Part shown: positions 5,719-13,142 of the stretch, piece after piece
Numbering within the stretch: position 1 is the first letter of the stretch
How the letters are laid out: each line of letters opens with the position of its first letter
DNA from: DATAYF01 sp036272735
GTDB lineage: Bacteria > Chloroflexota > Ktedonobacteria > Ktedonobacterales > Ktedonobacteraceae
Assembly (NCBI GenBank): GCA_036272735.1
Contig: DATAYF010000206.1
Span: forward strand, 1 to 22,522
Direction of reading: 5' to 3'
DNA length: 22,522 bases
Translations under genes and position numbers: made by a program
Notes under the pieces: generated by a model
What the model was told of the DNA's origin: nothing
The model's input: only the letters and a program-made list of their open reading frames with translations
Database searches by the model: none

Positions 5719-8652
5719 ATGGCATCTCAAATTCTTACTGTCAATAATTATTGCCTGCTTGAAGAGCTGGCCTGCGGCCCCGTCGCCAACGTCTACCGGG
5801 GTGCACATATCTTTCGCCCCAATCGCTCTGTCGCTATCAAATTATGGACATCGTCCCTCTCTTCTCAGCGAGAGCGTGACCGCTTTCTCTACGAGGCTGG
5901 CGCGCTTAAAAGTTTGCGACATGCCCACATTCTTCCCGTGCTCGAAGCAGGTCTACAGGGAGATTTAGCCTACGTTATTAGCGAATTCGCGCCCGCCGGT
6001 TCTTTGCGCCAACGCATGATGCGGCTCACACCCGAACACCTTCCACTGCACGAGGCAATCGCGATTTTGACCCAGGTGGCACAGGCGCTGCACGCTGCCC
6101 ACGAGCAGCATTTCATTCATCGCAATCTGAAACCCGAAAATATTTTGTTCGACGTCTCCGGTAAAGTACTGCTCGCAGATTTCCGCATCAACGCGTTCAC
6201 CCAATCCATGAGCATGCAACATCCTTACATGGCACCTGAGCAATTCCACGGCCGTTTCAACGAGCAGACCGACCAGTATGCCCTGGCCTGCATCGCCTAC
6301 GAACTGCTCACCGGACGCCCACCTTTTGAGGCTATCAACCTCTTTACCCTGAACTTCCAACACCTGGCAGAATTACCCGTGCCGCCCGTGGACTTGAACC
6401 CTCAGGTACCTGCCTATATCTCGCAAACCATTCTCAAAGCGCTCTCCAAAGAGCACCATCAGCGCTATGATGACGTGCTCGATTTTGTCGATGCGCTGCA
6501 CGCGAAGCAAGCCGAGATCAATACCGCCGGGCAGATGCGCCACCTGCTCACGTACTGGAAAGAAGGTCAGATTGCACTGGTTCCAACGCTCGATCCTAAC
6601 CTGGCGAACGTCTACGTCAAACGTGGCCTGACTCTCTACGCCTACCGCGATTACACGGAGGCACTCAACGCCTTCGATGAAGCTCTGCGCCTCAACCCTA
6701 ACGAGCCTGAAATTTGCTTTAATCGTGGCCTGACACTTCATGCCCTCAAGCGCTACGATGAAGCCCTCAGCGCGTATGAGGAGGTGCTGCGTATTAAGCC
6801 CAACGATCTTAACACGACATTTAACAAGGGCAACGTCCTGCTCACACTCAAGCGCTACGACGAAGCCCTTGCCGCGTATGAATTCGTGATTAATCACGAC
6901 CCCAAAGATATCGATGCCCACTTCAATAAAGGTCTGGCCTTACGCGCACTGCACCGCTACGAAGAAGCTGTGAACGTGTTTGAAGCGGTCATTCGGCGCG
7001 ATACGCACTACACCAACGCCCACTACAATAAAGGTCTGGCCCTGCACGCGCTCAAACGCTACGAAGAAGCTCTCGCCGACTTCGAGGAGGTGCTGCACAC
7101 GCATCCTGAGGATGCTATCGTATACAATAACAAGGGCAACGAACTGCTCTCCCTGAAACGCTATACCGAGGCACTGGCCGCCTTCGAACAAGCAGTAAAG
7201 ATCGATCCAGACTATATCTATGCCCACTACAATCGTGGCCTGGCCCTTTATAACCTCGAACGTTATGAAGAGTCCCTCGCCGCTTACAACCGTGCCGCCG
7301 AGCTTGATGCCACTGATCCCGACATCTTCTACGAAAAGGGCAACGCGCTCTATGCCCTCAAACGCTACGAGGAGGCTCTCGCCGCTTGCGCACAAGCCAT
7401 CGAGCTAAACCCCAATTACATCAACGCCTACGCGAACAAGGGCTACATGGCCTACAAACTCAAACGTCACGACGAGGCTATTCAGACGTACCAGCAGGCC
7501 CTACAACTCAATCCCTCCGACGAGATCGTGCACAACAACCTGGGCAATGCGCTCTACGCCCTCGAACGCTACGAGGAGTCCCTTGTCTCCTACAGTGAGG
7601 CCACAAACCTCAATCCCAGCTACGTGATCGCCTATTATAATCGCGGCCTGGCCCTCAATCGCCTCAAACGCTATGACGAGTCCCTTAGCGCTTTCGACCA
7701 GGCACTAGCACGCAACCCCGGCTATGTGAAGGTTCACTACAATAAAGGTATGGTGCTCGCCGAGTTGCAACGCTTCGACGAGGCTATCAGCGCCTACCAG
7801 CAAGCGCTTGAGATCGACCCACAGTTCGTTGATGCCTACAACGATATGGGCAACGCACTACACGCGCTCAAACGCTTCGATGAAGCCCTGGTCGCTTATG
7901 AGCAAGCCATCCAGATCGATGCCCGCTTTTCCCAGGCATACAACAACAAAGGCTATACCCATTACATCCAGCGCCACTACGAGGAGGCGCTAAGTGCCTT
8001 TGAGGAGGCCCTACGCCTTGATCCGCACTACGCGATAGCCTACTATAATAAGGGCAACGCGCTCTACTTCTTGCAACGCTACGAGGAGGCACTGACAGCC
8101 TACGATCAGGCCATCCAGTACAACGCCCACGATCCCGAATTTTACAACAATAAAGGCATTGCACTACGCAATCTGCAACGCTACGAGGAGGCACTCGAAG
8201 CCTACGAGCACGCGCTCCAGTTGAATGCACAGGACCCCGATACCTACTACAACAAGGGCAACATTCTGTGCTTCCTCAAACGTTTCGAGGAAGCGCTCAC
8301 GTTTTATGACAAGACACTACAATTGAATGCACACTATTTGAACGCTTACAATAATAAAGCGGACGTACTTTGCACGCTCCAGCGCTATGAGGAGGCCCTA
8401 GCCGTAATCGACCAGGCGCTGGCTATCGATGCCCATTACAGTTTGGGACTCAACACCAGAGGTGAGATCTTGCTGACCCTGCATCGCTACGAGGACGCGC
8501 TCGCGCTCTTCGAGCACGCTCTGGAACACCAGCCAGCAATCGGCGAGACCCACTACCACCGTGGGCAGGCGCTCGACGGACTCGGACGCATCCCCGAAGC
8601 ACAACAAGCCTTCGCCCAGGCCGAGGAATTTGGCTATAGGGAAACCGTGTGA
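5719..8652 (+). CDS. Predicted pseudokinase fused to 20 TPR repeats
   Basis: This 977-residue soluble protein has no signal peptide and no membrane segment. Residues about 11-265 have the protein-kinase fold: VAIK lysine at 41, helix-C glutamate near 59, APE motif at 172-174 and the DQYALA aspartate at 185. The catalytic loop reads HRNLKPEN (134-141), so the catalytic aspartate is Asn136. DFG is DFR (154-156), the glycine-rich loop is degenerate (ACGPVANVYRG) and the activation segment is only about 20 residues. Phosphotransfer is therefore unlikely, while nucleotide binding remains possible. Residues 295-977 form 20 consecutive TPRs of exactly 34 residues each, with the pattern YNKGNALxxLKRYEEALxAYEQALxLNP, predicted to make a superhelical protein-binding scaffold. 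The gene is divergent from the sigma operon and monocistronic, with its own strong promoter and a hairpin just after the stop. No partner can be named from sequence. Confidence 0.9.
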   Translation: MASQILTVNNYCLLEELACGPVANVYRGAHIFRPNRSVAIKLWTSSLSSQRERDRFLYEAGALKSLRHAHILPVLEAGLQGDLAYVISEFAPAGSLRQRMMRLTPEHLPLHEAIAILTQVAQALHAAHEQHFIHRNLKPENILFDVSGKVLLADFRINAFTQSMSMQHPYMAPEQFHGRFNEQTDQYALACIAYELLTGRPPFEAINLFTLNFQHLAELPVPPVDLNPQVPAYISQTILKALSKEHHQRYDDVLDFVDALHAKQAEINTAGQMRHLLTYWKEGQIALVPTLDPNLANVYVKRGLTLYAYRDYTEALNAFDEALRLNPNEPEICFNRGLTLHALKRYDEALSAYEEVLRIKPNDLNTTFNKGNVLLTLKRYDEALAAYEFVINHDPKDIDAHFNKGLALRALHRYEEAVNVFEAVIRRDTHYTNAHYNKGLALHALKRYEEALADFEEVLHTHPEDAIVYNNKGNELLSLKRYTEALAAFEQAVKIDPDYIYAHYNRGLALYNLERYEESLAAYNRAAELDATDPDIFYEKGNALYALKRYEEALAACAQAIELNPNYINAYANKGYMAYKLKRHDEAIQTYQQALQLNPSDEIVHNNLGNALYALERYEESLVSYSEATNLNPSYVIAYYNRGLALNRLKRYDESLSAFDQALARNPGYVKVHYNKGMVLAELQRFDEAISAYQQALEIDPQFVDAYNDMGNALHALKRFDEALVAYEQAIQIDARFSQAYNNKGYTHYIQRHYEEALSAFEEALRLDPHYAIAYYNKGNALYFLQRYEEALTAYDQAIQYNAHDPEFYNNKGIALRNLQRYEEALEAYEHALQLNAQDPDTYYNKGNILCFLKRFEEALTFYDKTLQLNAHYLNAYNNKADVLCTLQRYEEALAVIDQALAIDAHYSLGLNTRGEILLTLHRYEDALALFEHALEHQPAIGETHYHRGQALDGLGRIPEAQQAFAQAEEFGYRETV
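6601..8650 (+). repeat. Tandem 102-bp coding repeats (20 TPR units)
   Basis: Twenty back-to-back units of 102 bases begin at 6601 and encode the TPRs. The period is unbroken by any insertion or deletion. Units are diverged, but several share near-identical words encoding KRYEEAL and YNKG. Residue 8 of most units is Lys or Arg and the end is usually NP, NA or DP. The regularity suggests growth by unequal recombination under frame constraint. Confidence 0.85.
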
Positions 8653-8680
8653 GGACGACCCCCCTTGCGGAGGTCGTCTT
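8652..8680 (+). terminator. Hairpin after the TPR gene
   Basis: AGGACGACC (8652-8660) pairs with GGTCGTCTT (8672-8680) around an 11-base loop. It starts on the last base of the stop codon. No run of T follows, so it is either a weak intrinsic terminator or a 3' end stabiliser. Confidence 0.5.
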
Positions 8681-8863
8681 GAGTTGCACAAATTCGCATC
8701 GTGATGTATCATGTAGGCGTAGCGTCAAAGGTGACTGGTTCGTATCGGGCATTTCCGATTAGAAGCAGACAGGTAGTATTCCTTCCCACGCTTCAATTTT
8801 ACTCAATGATGAATAAAAAATATGTATAAAAACTATATGAAAATGATTATGGAGAAAACATCA

Positions 8864-8998
8864 ATGGGCACTCTTATTATTCTATTGCTTTTTATTGCCG
8901 TGCCACTGGTACTTACCGCTGGTTATGACTCAAAGCACCTGCAACGCCGTACGTATGTTCACCGGACACAACAACTGCGTGATTTCACGAACCACTAA
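8864..8998 (+). CDS. Small single-pass membrane protein, 44 residues
   Basis: This short frame begins at ATG 8864 (MGTLIILLLFIAVPLVLTAG) and ends with TAA at 8996-8998. Residues 3-19 are a strong hydrophobic membrane segment. They are followed by a basic, hydrophilic tail of 24 residues (KHLQRRTYVHRTQQLR), which predicts cytoplasmic retention of the C-terminus. GGAG stands nine bases before the start, and in-frame ATGs further upstream are possible but lack a better site. An AT-rich stretch (8795-8840) lies in front and a textbook terminator lies 14 bases behind the stop, so it looks like an independent transcription unit. I do not recognise a family. The evidence is the combination of ribosome site, membrane segment and terminator; conservation is untested. 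Confidence 0.55.
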   Translation: MGTLIILLLFIAVPLVLTAGYDSKHLQRRTYVHRTQQLRDFTNH

Positions 8999-9012
8999 TG
9001 CTGCGTCTATTT

Positions 9013-9050
9013 GGGGCTATCGTCAAATTGAACGATGGCCCCTTTTGTTT
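9013..9050 (+). terminator. Rho-independent terminator of the small ORF
   Basis: GGGGCTATCGT (9013-9023) pairs with ACGATGGCCCC (9032-9042), 11 bp with one G-T pair and an 8-base loop, followed by TTTTGTTT. This is a classical intrinsic terminator on the plus strand. Confidence 0.85.
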
Positions 9051-9074
9051 GCCCCATCCCTGGTGCTGGTTGAC

Positions 9075-9102
9075 CAATCGGCCTCCGCCAGGGAGGCCAT
9101 TG
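9075..9102. other. Second hairpin before the sigma gene
   Basis: CAAT-c-GGCCTCC (9075-9086) faces GGAGGCC-ATTG (9092-9102): a 7-bp GC stem plus a 4-bp outer stem with one bulged base and a 5-base loop. No T-tract follows. It lies 25 bases after the terminator and could be a backup terminator or a protein-binding site for the sigma promoter. Confidence 0.35.
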
Positions 9103-9111
9103 CATGATGAC

Positions 9112-9156
9112 TTCCAAATATCCCTCTTTATACGCTATTATTATAGAGAGATCTCT
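9112..9156 (+). promoter_or_regulatory. Candidate promoter and palindrome before the second sigma gene
   Basis: TTCCAA (9112-9117), 18 bases, then TATTAT (9136-9141) is a weak housekeeping-type match. It has the same -35 word as the better promoter in front of the ClC gene. A 10-bp palindrome, AGAGATCTCT (9147-9156), covers the expected transcription start. Assigned by eye only. Confidence 0.3.
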
Positions 9157-9176
9157 TGAGAACAAAAGGGGCATGT

Positions 9177-9719
9177 ATGCAAAATCCAAATGTCGATGAG
9201 GCGTGGAGTGTCGGCAATATCACCAACTACGACCTCTTCGCCCAACCCATTTTAACCTACCTCGGCCAGCACATGGCGAACGCGCGCGATGCCGAAGATC
9301 TCCTACTTGAAGTCTTCGTTGCAGCCTTCAACGACATCACCTTTTCCCAATTGCCACCAGAACGCCAACTTGCCTGGCTGCAACGCGTGGCAAGTAATAA
9401 GGTAATAGAGCGCTATCGCCGCGATACATCTGGCACTATACTATCTACTGAGCAGCTTATGGAGCGTGAAAACCAGGAACTTTCCCCTGAACAACGCGCC
9501 GCACGCCAGGAGCACTACGAGCATCTTCACCAGGCACTTGCCATGCTGCCAGCACAACATCAGCAGATGCTACGTTTGCGCTACGGGCACAACCTATCCT
9601 TGAGCGAAATCGCCAGCATCCTCCGCAAATCCGAAGGCTCCATCCGCAAATTACTCTCTCATACCCTCCAACGCTTGCACATACTCTACAACCAGCCAGA
9701 GAAGGAGAACAGGCAATGA
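9177..9719 (+). CDS. ECF-type RNA polymerase sigma factor (second)
   Basis: This 180-residue sigma-70 family protein has two domains. Region 2 lies at about 20-85, with DLFAQPILTYLGQHMANARDAEDLLLEVFVAAFND and LAWLQRVASNKVIERYRR. Region 4 lies at about 113-170, with LPAQHQQMLRLRYGHNLSLSEIASILRKSEGSIRKLLSHTLQ described here by its ends only: the LP...LRLRYG helix and the SEGSIRKLL recognition helix. The usual GTVKSR recognition motif is replaced by GSIRKL. ATG at 9177 is preferred over a TTG at 9156 because AAAGGGG stands five bases before it. The stop overlaps the next gene's ATG (ATGA), so the two are translationally coupled. It has little similarity to the other sigma factor in the window outside the core motifs, so it is not a recent copy. 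Its targets are unknown. Confidence 0.88.
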   Translation: MQNPNVDEAWSVGNITNYDLFAQPILTYLGQHMANARDAEDLLLEVFVAAFNDITFSQLPPERQLAWLQRVASNKVIERYRRDTSGTILSTEQLMERENQELSPEQRAARQEHYEHLHQALAMLPAQHQQMLRLRYGHNLSLSEIASILRKSEGSIRKLLSHTLQRLHILYNQPEKENRQ

Positions 9720-10819
9720 AGCCATACGACGACGCACTGCCAGAAGAACAAAACTCACCATACAAAGAACTTCTCCCTGCCTTGCAACGCCTCTATAGCA
9801 ACGCTCCGCGCTCCCTCAATACGGCAGAACAGCACAATATCATACAGCGCGTGCTCTTACGCCTCAATAATTACGAGAACCTTGCCGATGATGCTCCCTT
9901 ATCACAAGGCGGCAGGCCCACTGCCATACCCGCCAGTATCCCACTCTTTGCCCAATTCAAGCGCCACCCACGTACCACGCGCCTGCTTGGCGTCCTCGCC
10001 GCCGTGGTCGTAGTGATCTTCATTGCCAGTAGCGCGCTGCTGGTTTTTCGGGCACTCCCCACCACAACAGGAGCCACCACCAGCCAACAACATGCGGCCT
10101 CAACAACCATTCATCTCGCAAACGGTAATCTTGGGGTGACCCTAAACATCACTCCTGGACCTTACTTCGTCAATGAAATGATTGAAGCGACCATGACACT
10201 CACCAACCACACGCGTAGCACCCTGGAATCGTACAGACCTTGCCTGGTTGGCTTTACCTTCCAGGGTTCACAGGCTCCTTTCGACCATTATTTTGATAAC
10301 AGTCACAATACAAATTCCAAATCGCCTTTTGTGCTTAGCGATACCTACTGCTCCTTCGCACACATTGGGCCAGGTCAGTCGTTCACAAGTACGTTGTACA
10401 CGACTATTCCTATCAGTGGTAATGTCACCGTACAAACTGGCGTGAATATTCCAGCATTGAACGCGAAAAATAGCGCGAATGATTCGCTTTCATTCATTAA
10501 TCCAGGTCCTTCTCTAGCGATCAATGTAGCAAGTGCCACCCCAGCAAAACGGCAGATCACTCTGATTCGACGCGTTAACGCGCAACATCACGCCTCAATT
10601 ATCGTCAATGCGCCTGCACCCGCCGTTCCGCATCTACTGTACGGTTTTAATATGCTCTGTAGCGACACGCCCGACCCGCAAAATAGCATCAGCGTAGGCT
10701 GGTTGCCACTCGGTGGCACAACTCTACAAGAACCCATGTGCAACGCCAAAGGAGTGCAATGGAACTATGAGGTTGGCGCTCCAGGCTACATTACCGCTAA
10801 CGGCAACTACAACGCGTAA
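9716..10819 (+). CDS. Single-pass membrane protein, putative anti-sigma partner
   Basis: This 367-residue protein has three parts. Residues 1-88 form a cytoplasmic region with a helical stretch (TAEQHNIIQRVLLRLNN) near 36-52. Residues about 90-112 are one membrane segment (LLGVLAAVVVVIFIASSALLVF). About 250 extracytoplasmic residues follow, rich in Thr, Ser and Asn, with alternating beta-like segments and four cysteines that could form disulphides. No HxxxCxxC zinc anti-sigma motif is present and I do not recognise a named domain. It overlaps the sigma gene by four bases (ATGA), the classic position of a sigma regulator. That position is the main reason for proposing that its N-terminal region holds the sigma factor and its outer domain senses a signal. 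The outer domain could equally be a structural beta domain. Confidence 0.6.
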   Translation: MKPYDDALPEEQNSPYKELLPALQRLYSNAPRSLNTAEQHNIIQRVLLRLNNYENLADDAPLSQGGRPTAIPASIPLFAQFKRHPRTTRLLGVLAAVVVVIFIASSALLVFRALPTTTGATTSQQHAASTTIHLANGNLGVTLNITPGPYFVNEMIEATMTLTNHTRSTLESYRPCLVGFTFQGSQAPFDHYFDNSHNTNSKSPFVLSDTYCSFAHIGPGQSFTSTLYTTIPISGNVTVQTGVNIPALNAKNSANDSLSFINPGPSLAINVASATPAKRQITLIRRVNAQHHASIIVNAPAPAVPHLLYGFNMLCSDTPDPQNSISVGWLPLGGTTLQEPMCNAKGVQWNYEVGAPGYITANGNYNA

Positions 10820-10891
10820 AATAAGCGCGAGTATACCAAAACCAGACTTAAGCTTCCAGGAAGGCCTATTTATTAAAAAGGCCGTATAGGA

Positions 10892-10897
10892 TATAAT
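10892..10897 (+). promoter_or_regulatory. -10 box candidate before the lipoprotein gene
   Basis: A perfect TATAAT lies 30 bases before the start at 10927. The matching -35 at a 17-base spacing is TTTATT (10869-10874), which is poor and falls inside a small hairpin, GGCCT/AGGCC (10863-10883). The lipoprotein may thus have its own promoter or be read through from the sigma operon. Confidence 0.35.
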
Positions 10898-10926
10898 AGA
10901 GGGTAAAGGTAGTTTTGGGAGGTAGT

Positions 10927-12147
10927 ATGCCGAATATATTTTTGAGACGCGCCACATCCACGATGGCGATACTCATGCTTTGTCTGGCGATCTGTTTACT
11001 GACGGCTTGTGGTGCTTCGGGTGGAGGAAGCGGGCAACAACAGAACGCAATTTCACCCACGACCAACGACAGCGCAGCACACGTGGGCACAGTACCCGCC
11101 GGGGCCCTGGATGCACCTCCCACGGGGGTCACATTGGGAGCACAGGATTGTCCCGCGCCCGCCAACAATCCCCAACATTGGGAGGCGATCTTGAAGATGC
11201 AACCGGCAGATGAGCAGGTTGAGAACACCACTTGCGCCAGTCTCACGGGCAGCCATACACTTCAAGCGCTGATCACCGCGCGCGCCACAAGTTCAGGAGG
11301 CTTTCTCGATTTTTATGTCTACGATAACATCACCAGCACTCATCCGACGCGACTATTCCAGCGTCAAAGCCTTGAGCAGGGCAACGCCAAAATCAGCCAC
11401 TACAACACCATTCTTACCAGCGAAATCGACGCCAATTCCAGTATCAACGCCGGACAGATCGACGCCAACATGCAAACCGATCTCTATCACGAGTTCAAAT
11501 GGTCAGCCACGGCGAAAACATTCCTGCCCGTCGCCTTCCCAGGTATCTACCCCGACCTGACCCGCTACCAGGCTGAAAATACGCAGCAACAAGCGAGCCA
11601 GGGGAACCAGGCCTGGCATCTCAACGTGCAAAATGTCGCCAGCAATTTCAGTAGCAAATTCCTCAAGTGGTCCAATCCTGCTGTGCAGGTCGTGAGCGGC
11701 GGTGGTCAGCAGGATGTGAACGCCGTGGTCAACGTCAAAAACAGCGGCTCGTCCACCAATGGTCTGGTCACGCTTACGCTCAGTCGTCTCGAAGGTAACA
11801 CGAACGGTGGCATCTGGGAGGTCATCAGCGCCAGCAGCAGCGGCCTCGCCATTATCACGCCACAAAGCCGTAGCCAGGTCCATAGCCCGTGCACCATTTC
11901 CGGCAAAGGTCTCGCCTTCGAAGCGGTGATCGGTACTGTCGCCATCCTGGACCATCTCTACAATACTATTGGGCAGACGCAGGCCAGAGGAGTCAAAGGC
12001 AACGGCCCGACCAGCTTCACCAGCACCATTGCCTACAAATCCACCGCGCAAGGCAGCGAAGAAGGCGTTGTAACGCTCACCGCGACCAGTCAGGCCGACG
12101 GCAGTATCAGTGGTCTCGCAATGCACAAAGTGCTGCTCCTAGATTAA
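10927..12147 (+). CDS. Gmad2-domain lipoprotein
   Basis: This is a 406-residue exported lipoprotein. A basic N-terminus (residues 1-8), a hydrophobic core and the lipobox LTAC with Cys28 predict signal peptidase II processing and lipid anchoring outside the cytoplasmic membrane. A low-complexity Gly/Ser/Gln linker follows. The last 100 residues or so (from about 305) match the pattern of the Gmad2 immunoglobulin-like domain: ITPQSxSxVHSPCTISGKGLAFEAVI, then an ILDHLYNTIGQ strand and a VTLTATSQADGSISG end. Gmad2 domains occur in spore germination and other surface proteins. The middle region is unassigned. ATG at 10927 is chosen over TTG at 10917 because GGGAGG stands four bases upstream. The gene follows the sigma/membrane pair by 107 bases, so it may belong to that regulon, and a 50-bp palindrome lies 59 bases after the stop. 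Confidence 0.75.
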   Translation: MPNIFLRRATSTMAILMLCLAICLLTACGASGGGSGQQQNAISPTTNDSAAHVGTVPAGALDAPPTGVTLGAQDCPAPANNPQHWEAILKMQPADEQVENTTCASLTGSHTLQALITARATSSGGFLDFYVYDNITSTHPTRLFQRQSLEQGNAKISHYNTILTSEIDANSSINAGQIDANMQTDLYHEFKWSATAKTFLPVAFPGIYPDLTRYQAENTQQQASQGNQAWHLNVQNVASNFSSKFLKWSNPAVQVVSGGGQQDVNAVVNVKNSGSSTNGLVTLTLSRLEGNTNGGIWEVISASSSGLAIITPQSRSQVHSPCTISGKGLAFEAVIGTVAILDHLYNTIGQTQARGVKGNGPTSFTSTIAYKSTAQGSEEGVVTLTATSQADGSISGLAMHKVLLLD

Positions 12148-12206
12148 TAGCCTGTGCACGGAAAACTTGTAGGGACCGATTTATTCTATTGGTGACGTTA
12201 CCAGAT

Positions 12207-12256
12207 GCATAAAGGAATGTTAATGGTTTCCGGAAACCATTAACATTCCTTTATGC
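12207..12256. terminator. 50-bp perfect palindrome, bidirectional terminator-like
   Basis: Two 25-base arms (12207-12231 and 12232-12256) are exact reverse complements with no spacer; the centre reads TTTCCGGAAA. It lies between the 3' ends of two convergent genes (12147 and 12271), as expected for a shared terminator. The arms carry A/T-rich ends rather than T-tracts. It is a sequence relative of the palindrome at 22459-22522. Confidence 0.7.
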
Positions 12257-12270
12257 GTCGACATATCAGG

Positions 12271-13014
12271 TTATACAGAACGAACCAGGCTGGTGAGCGT
12301 TTCCGCTTTGGGACCCTGGCAACATAGCTCCAACGCCCGATCACGCGGCGCGAACGTCTCCCCTTTCACCACCAGTGGACGCGCTTGCATGGCCCAGCGC
12401 GCCCCCGGAAATTGCCTGCGCATCACCTCTCCGGTATAATCGCCACAGGCAACGAGCAAAGACCTCGTGAACACGCGAAATTGCCATGTCTTCGCGCTCT
12501 CGTGCATCGTGATAAGCTCATCAAGTTTGCTCAGGCTCTCCGGCGAATTATCGAGTTCTATCTCCAACGTTTCGCGCATGGCCTGCCGTAAGATATGTGC
12601 ATTATGCGCCGCGACCAGTTCACCCACATCGTATACACTGGCGGGATGCCCCATGTAGACCTGTTTGAGCAGACGCGCCTGCAATGTTTTCAATTGTGCA
12701 TCCTGTTCCCAACTCAACGGGAACGTGGTGCACCACAGTCCTGCGGTATCCGCGTCCGGCTGAAAACCTTTTTCCCGCAAGGCCGCCTGAAAATTCTCGG
12801 CAAATGGATCTTTACTTTCAGTAATACCAAAAGCGACAGTTTCGGGTAACGTCCTCTCCTGGCTCTCCAAAACATGGCACTGCGCACTCTTCAGCACAGC
12901 GTCCAGATCTTTTTTGAACGCCTCGACGCTCTCATTTTCTGGGACATAAACAAGCGCAAACTTTTGCACATTATTCGACGCTTTTAGCGCTAGAAAACTT
13001 TCCGTAAATGGCAT
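12271..13014 (-). CDS. Uncharacterised 247-residue soluble protein
   Basis: I do not recognise the family by name. The protein is cytoplasmic in character, with no signal peptide or membrane segment, and appears to have two halves. An alpha/beta N-terminal half (residues 1-100) contains KFALVYVPENESVEAFKK. A helical C-terminal half has the motif GDYTGEVMRRQFPGARW at 191-207, followed by PLVVKGETFAPRDRALE. A G-x-Y-x-G-E-V-x-x-R...G-x-x-W pattern of this kind occurs in several small uncharacterised bacterial domains, but no function is implied. ATG at 13014 is preferred to the longer frame from 13119 because GAGGT lies four to five bases before it. It is preceded by the MFS gene on the same strand with a 128-bp gap holding its own promoter candidate and an inverted repeat. 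Confidence 0.65.
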   Translation of the reverse strand: MPFTESFLALKASNNVQKFALVYVPENESVEAFKKDLDAVLKSAQCHVLESQERTLPETVAFGITESKDPFAENFQAALREKGFQPDADTAGLWCTTFPLSWEQDAQLKTLQARLLKQVYMGHPASVYDVGELVAAHNAHILRQAMRETLEIELDNSPESLSKLDELITMHESAKTWQFRVFTRSLLVACGDYTGEVMRRQFPGARWAMQARPLVVKGETFAPRDRALELCCQGPKAETLTSLVRSV

Positions 13015-13080
13015 AGTGACCTCATTTCTACGACTCTCCGCATCCTGCAATGCGCCACCAACTGCACTTTCAGGGGACAT

Positions 13081-13135
13081 CTTCTCATGAGCATCGTGGT
13101 GGTAGCCCCATTGTACCATGTATGATCATGAGAAG
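13081..13135 (-). promoter_or_regulatory. Inverted repeat around a -10 candidate
   Basis: CTTCTCATGAGCAT (13081-13094) and ATGATCATGAGAAG (13122-13135) are inverted repeats matching at 13 of 14 positions, 27 bases apart. Between them, on the minus strand, lies TACAAT (13110-13115), a good -10 box. The -35 at a 17-base spacing (GGACTT) is poor and lies inside or beside the outer arm, so a regulator bound there would touch the promoter. Found by eye only. Confidence 0.4.
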
Positions 13136-13142
13136 TCCCGCG

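Noticed and set aside
6373..7395. Two long minus-strand frames inside the TPR gene
   Set aside because: They are antisense shadows made by the 102-bp coding repeat, with repetitive FVAFE/VQGQ patterns and no start signals.
6601..8650. CRISPR-like reading of the regular repeats
   Set aside because: The period is 102 bp, continuous coding sequence with diverged units and no alternating repeat and spacer structure.
11503..12126. 207-residue minus-strand frame inside the lipoprotein gene
   Set aside because: It is fully antisense to a well-supported lipoprotein with signal peptide and Gmad2-like domain, and no domain is seen in it.
12207..12256. Palindromes as insertion sequence ends or attachment sites
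   Set aside because: No transposase, integrase or target duplications lie nearby, and the position between convergent genes fits termination better.
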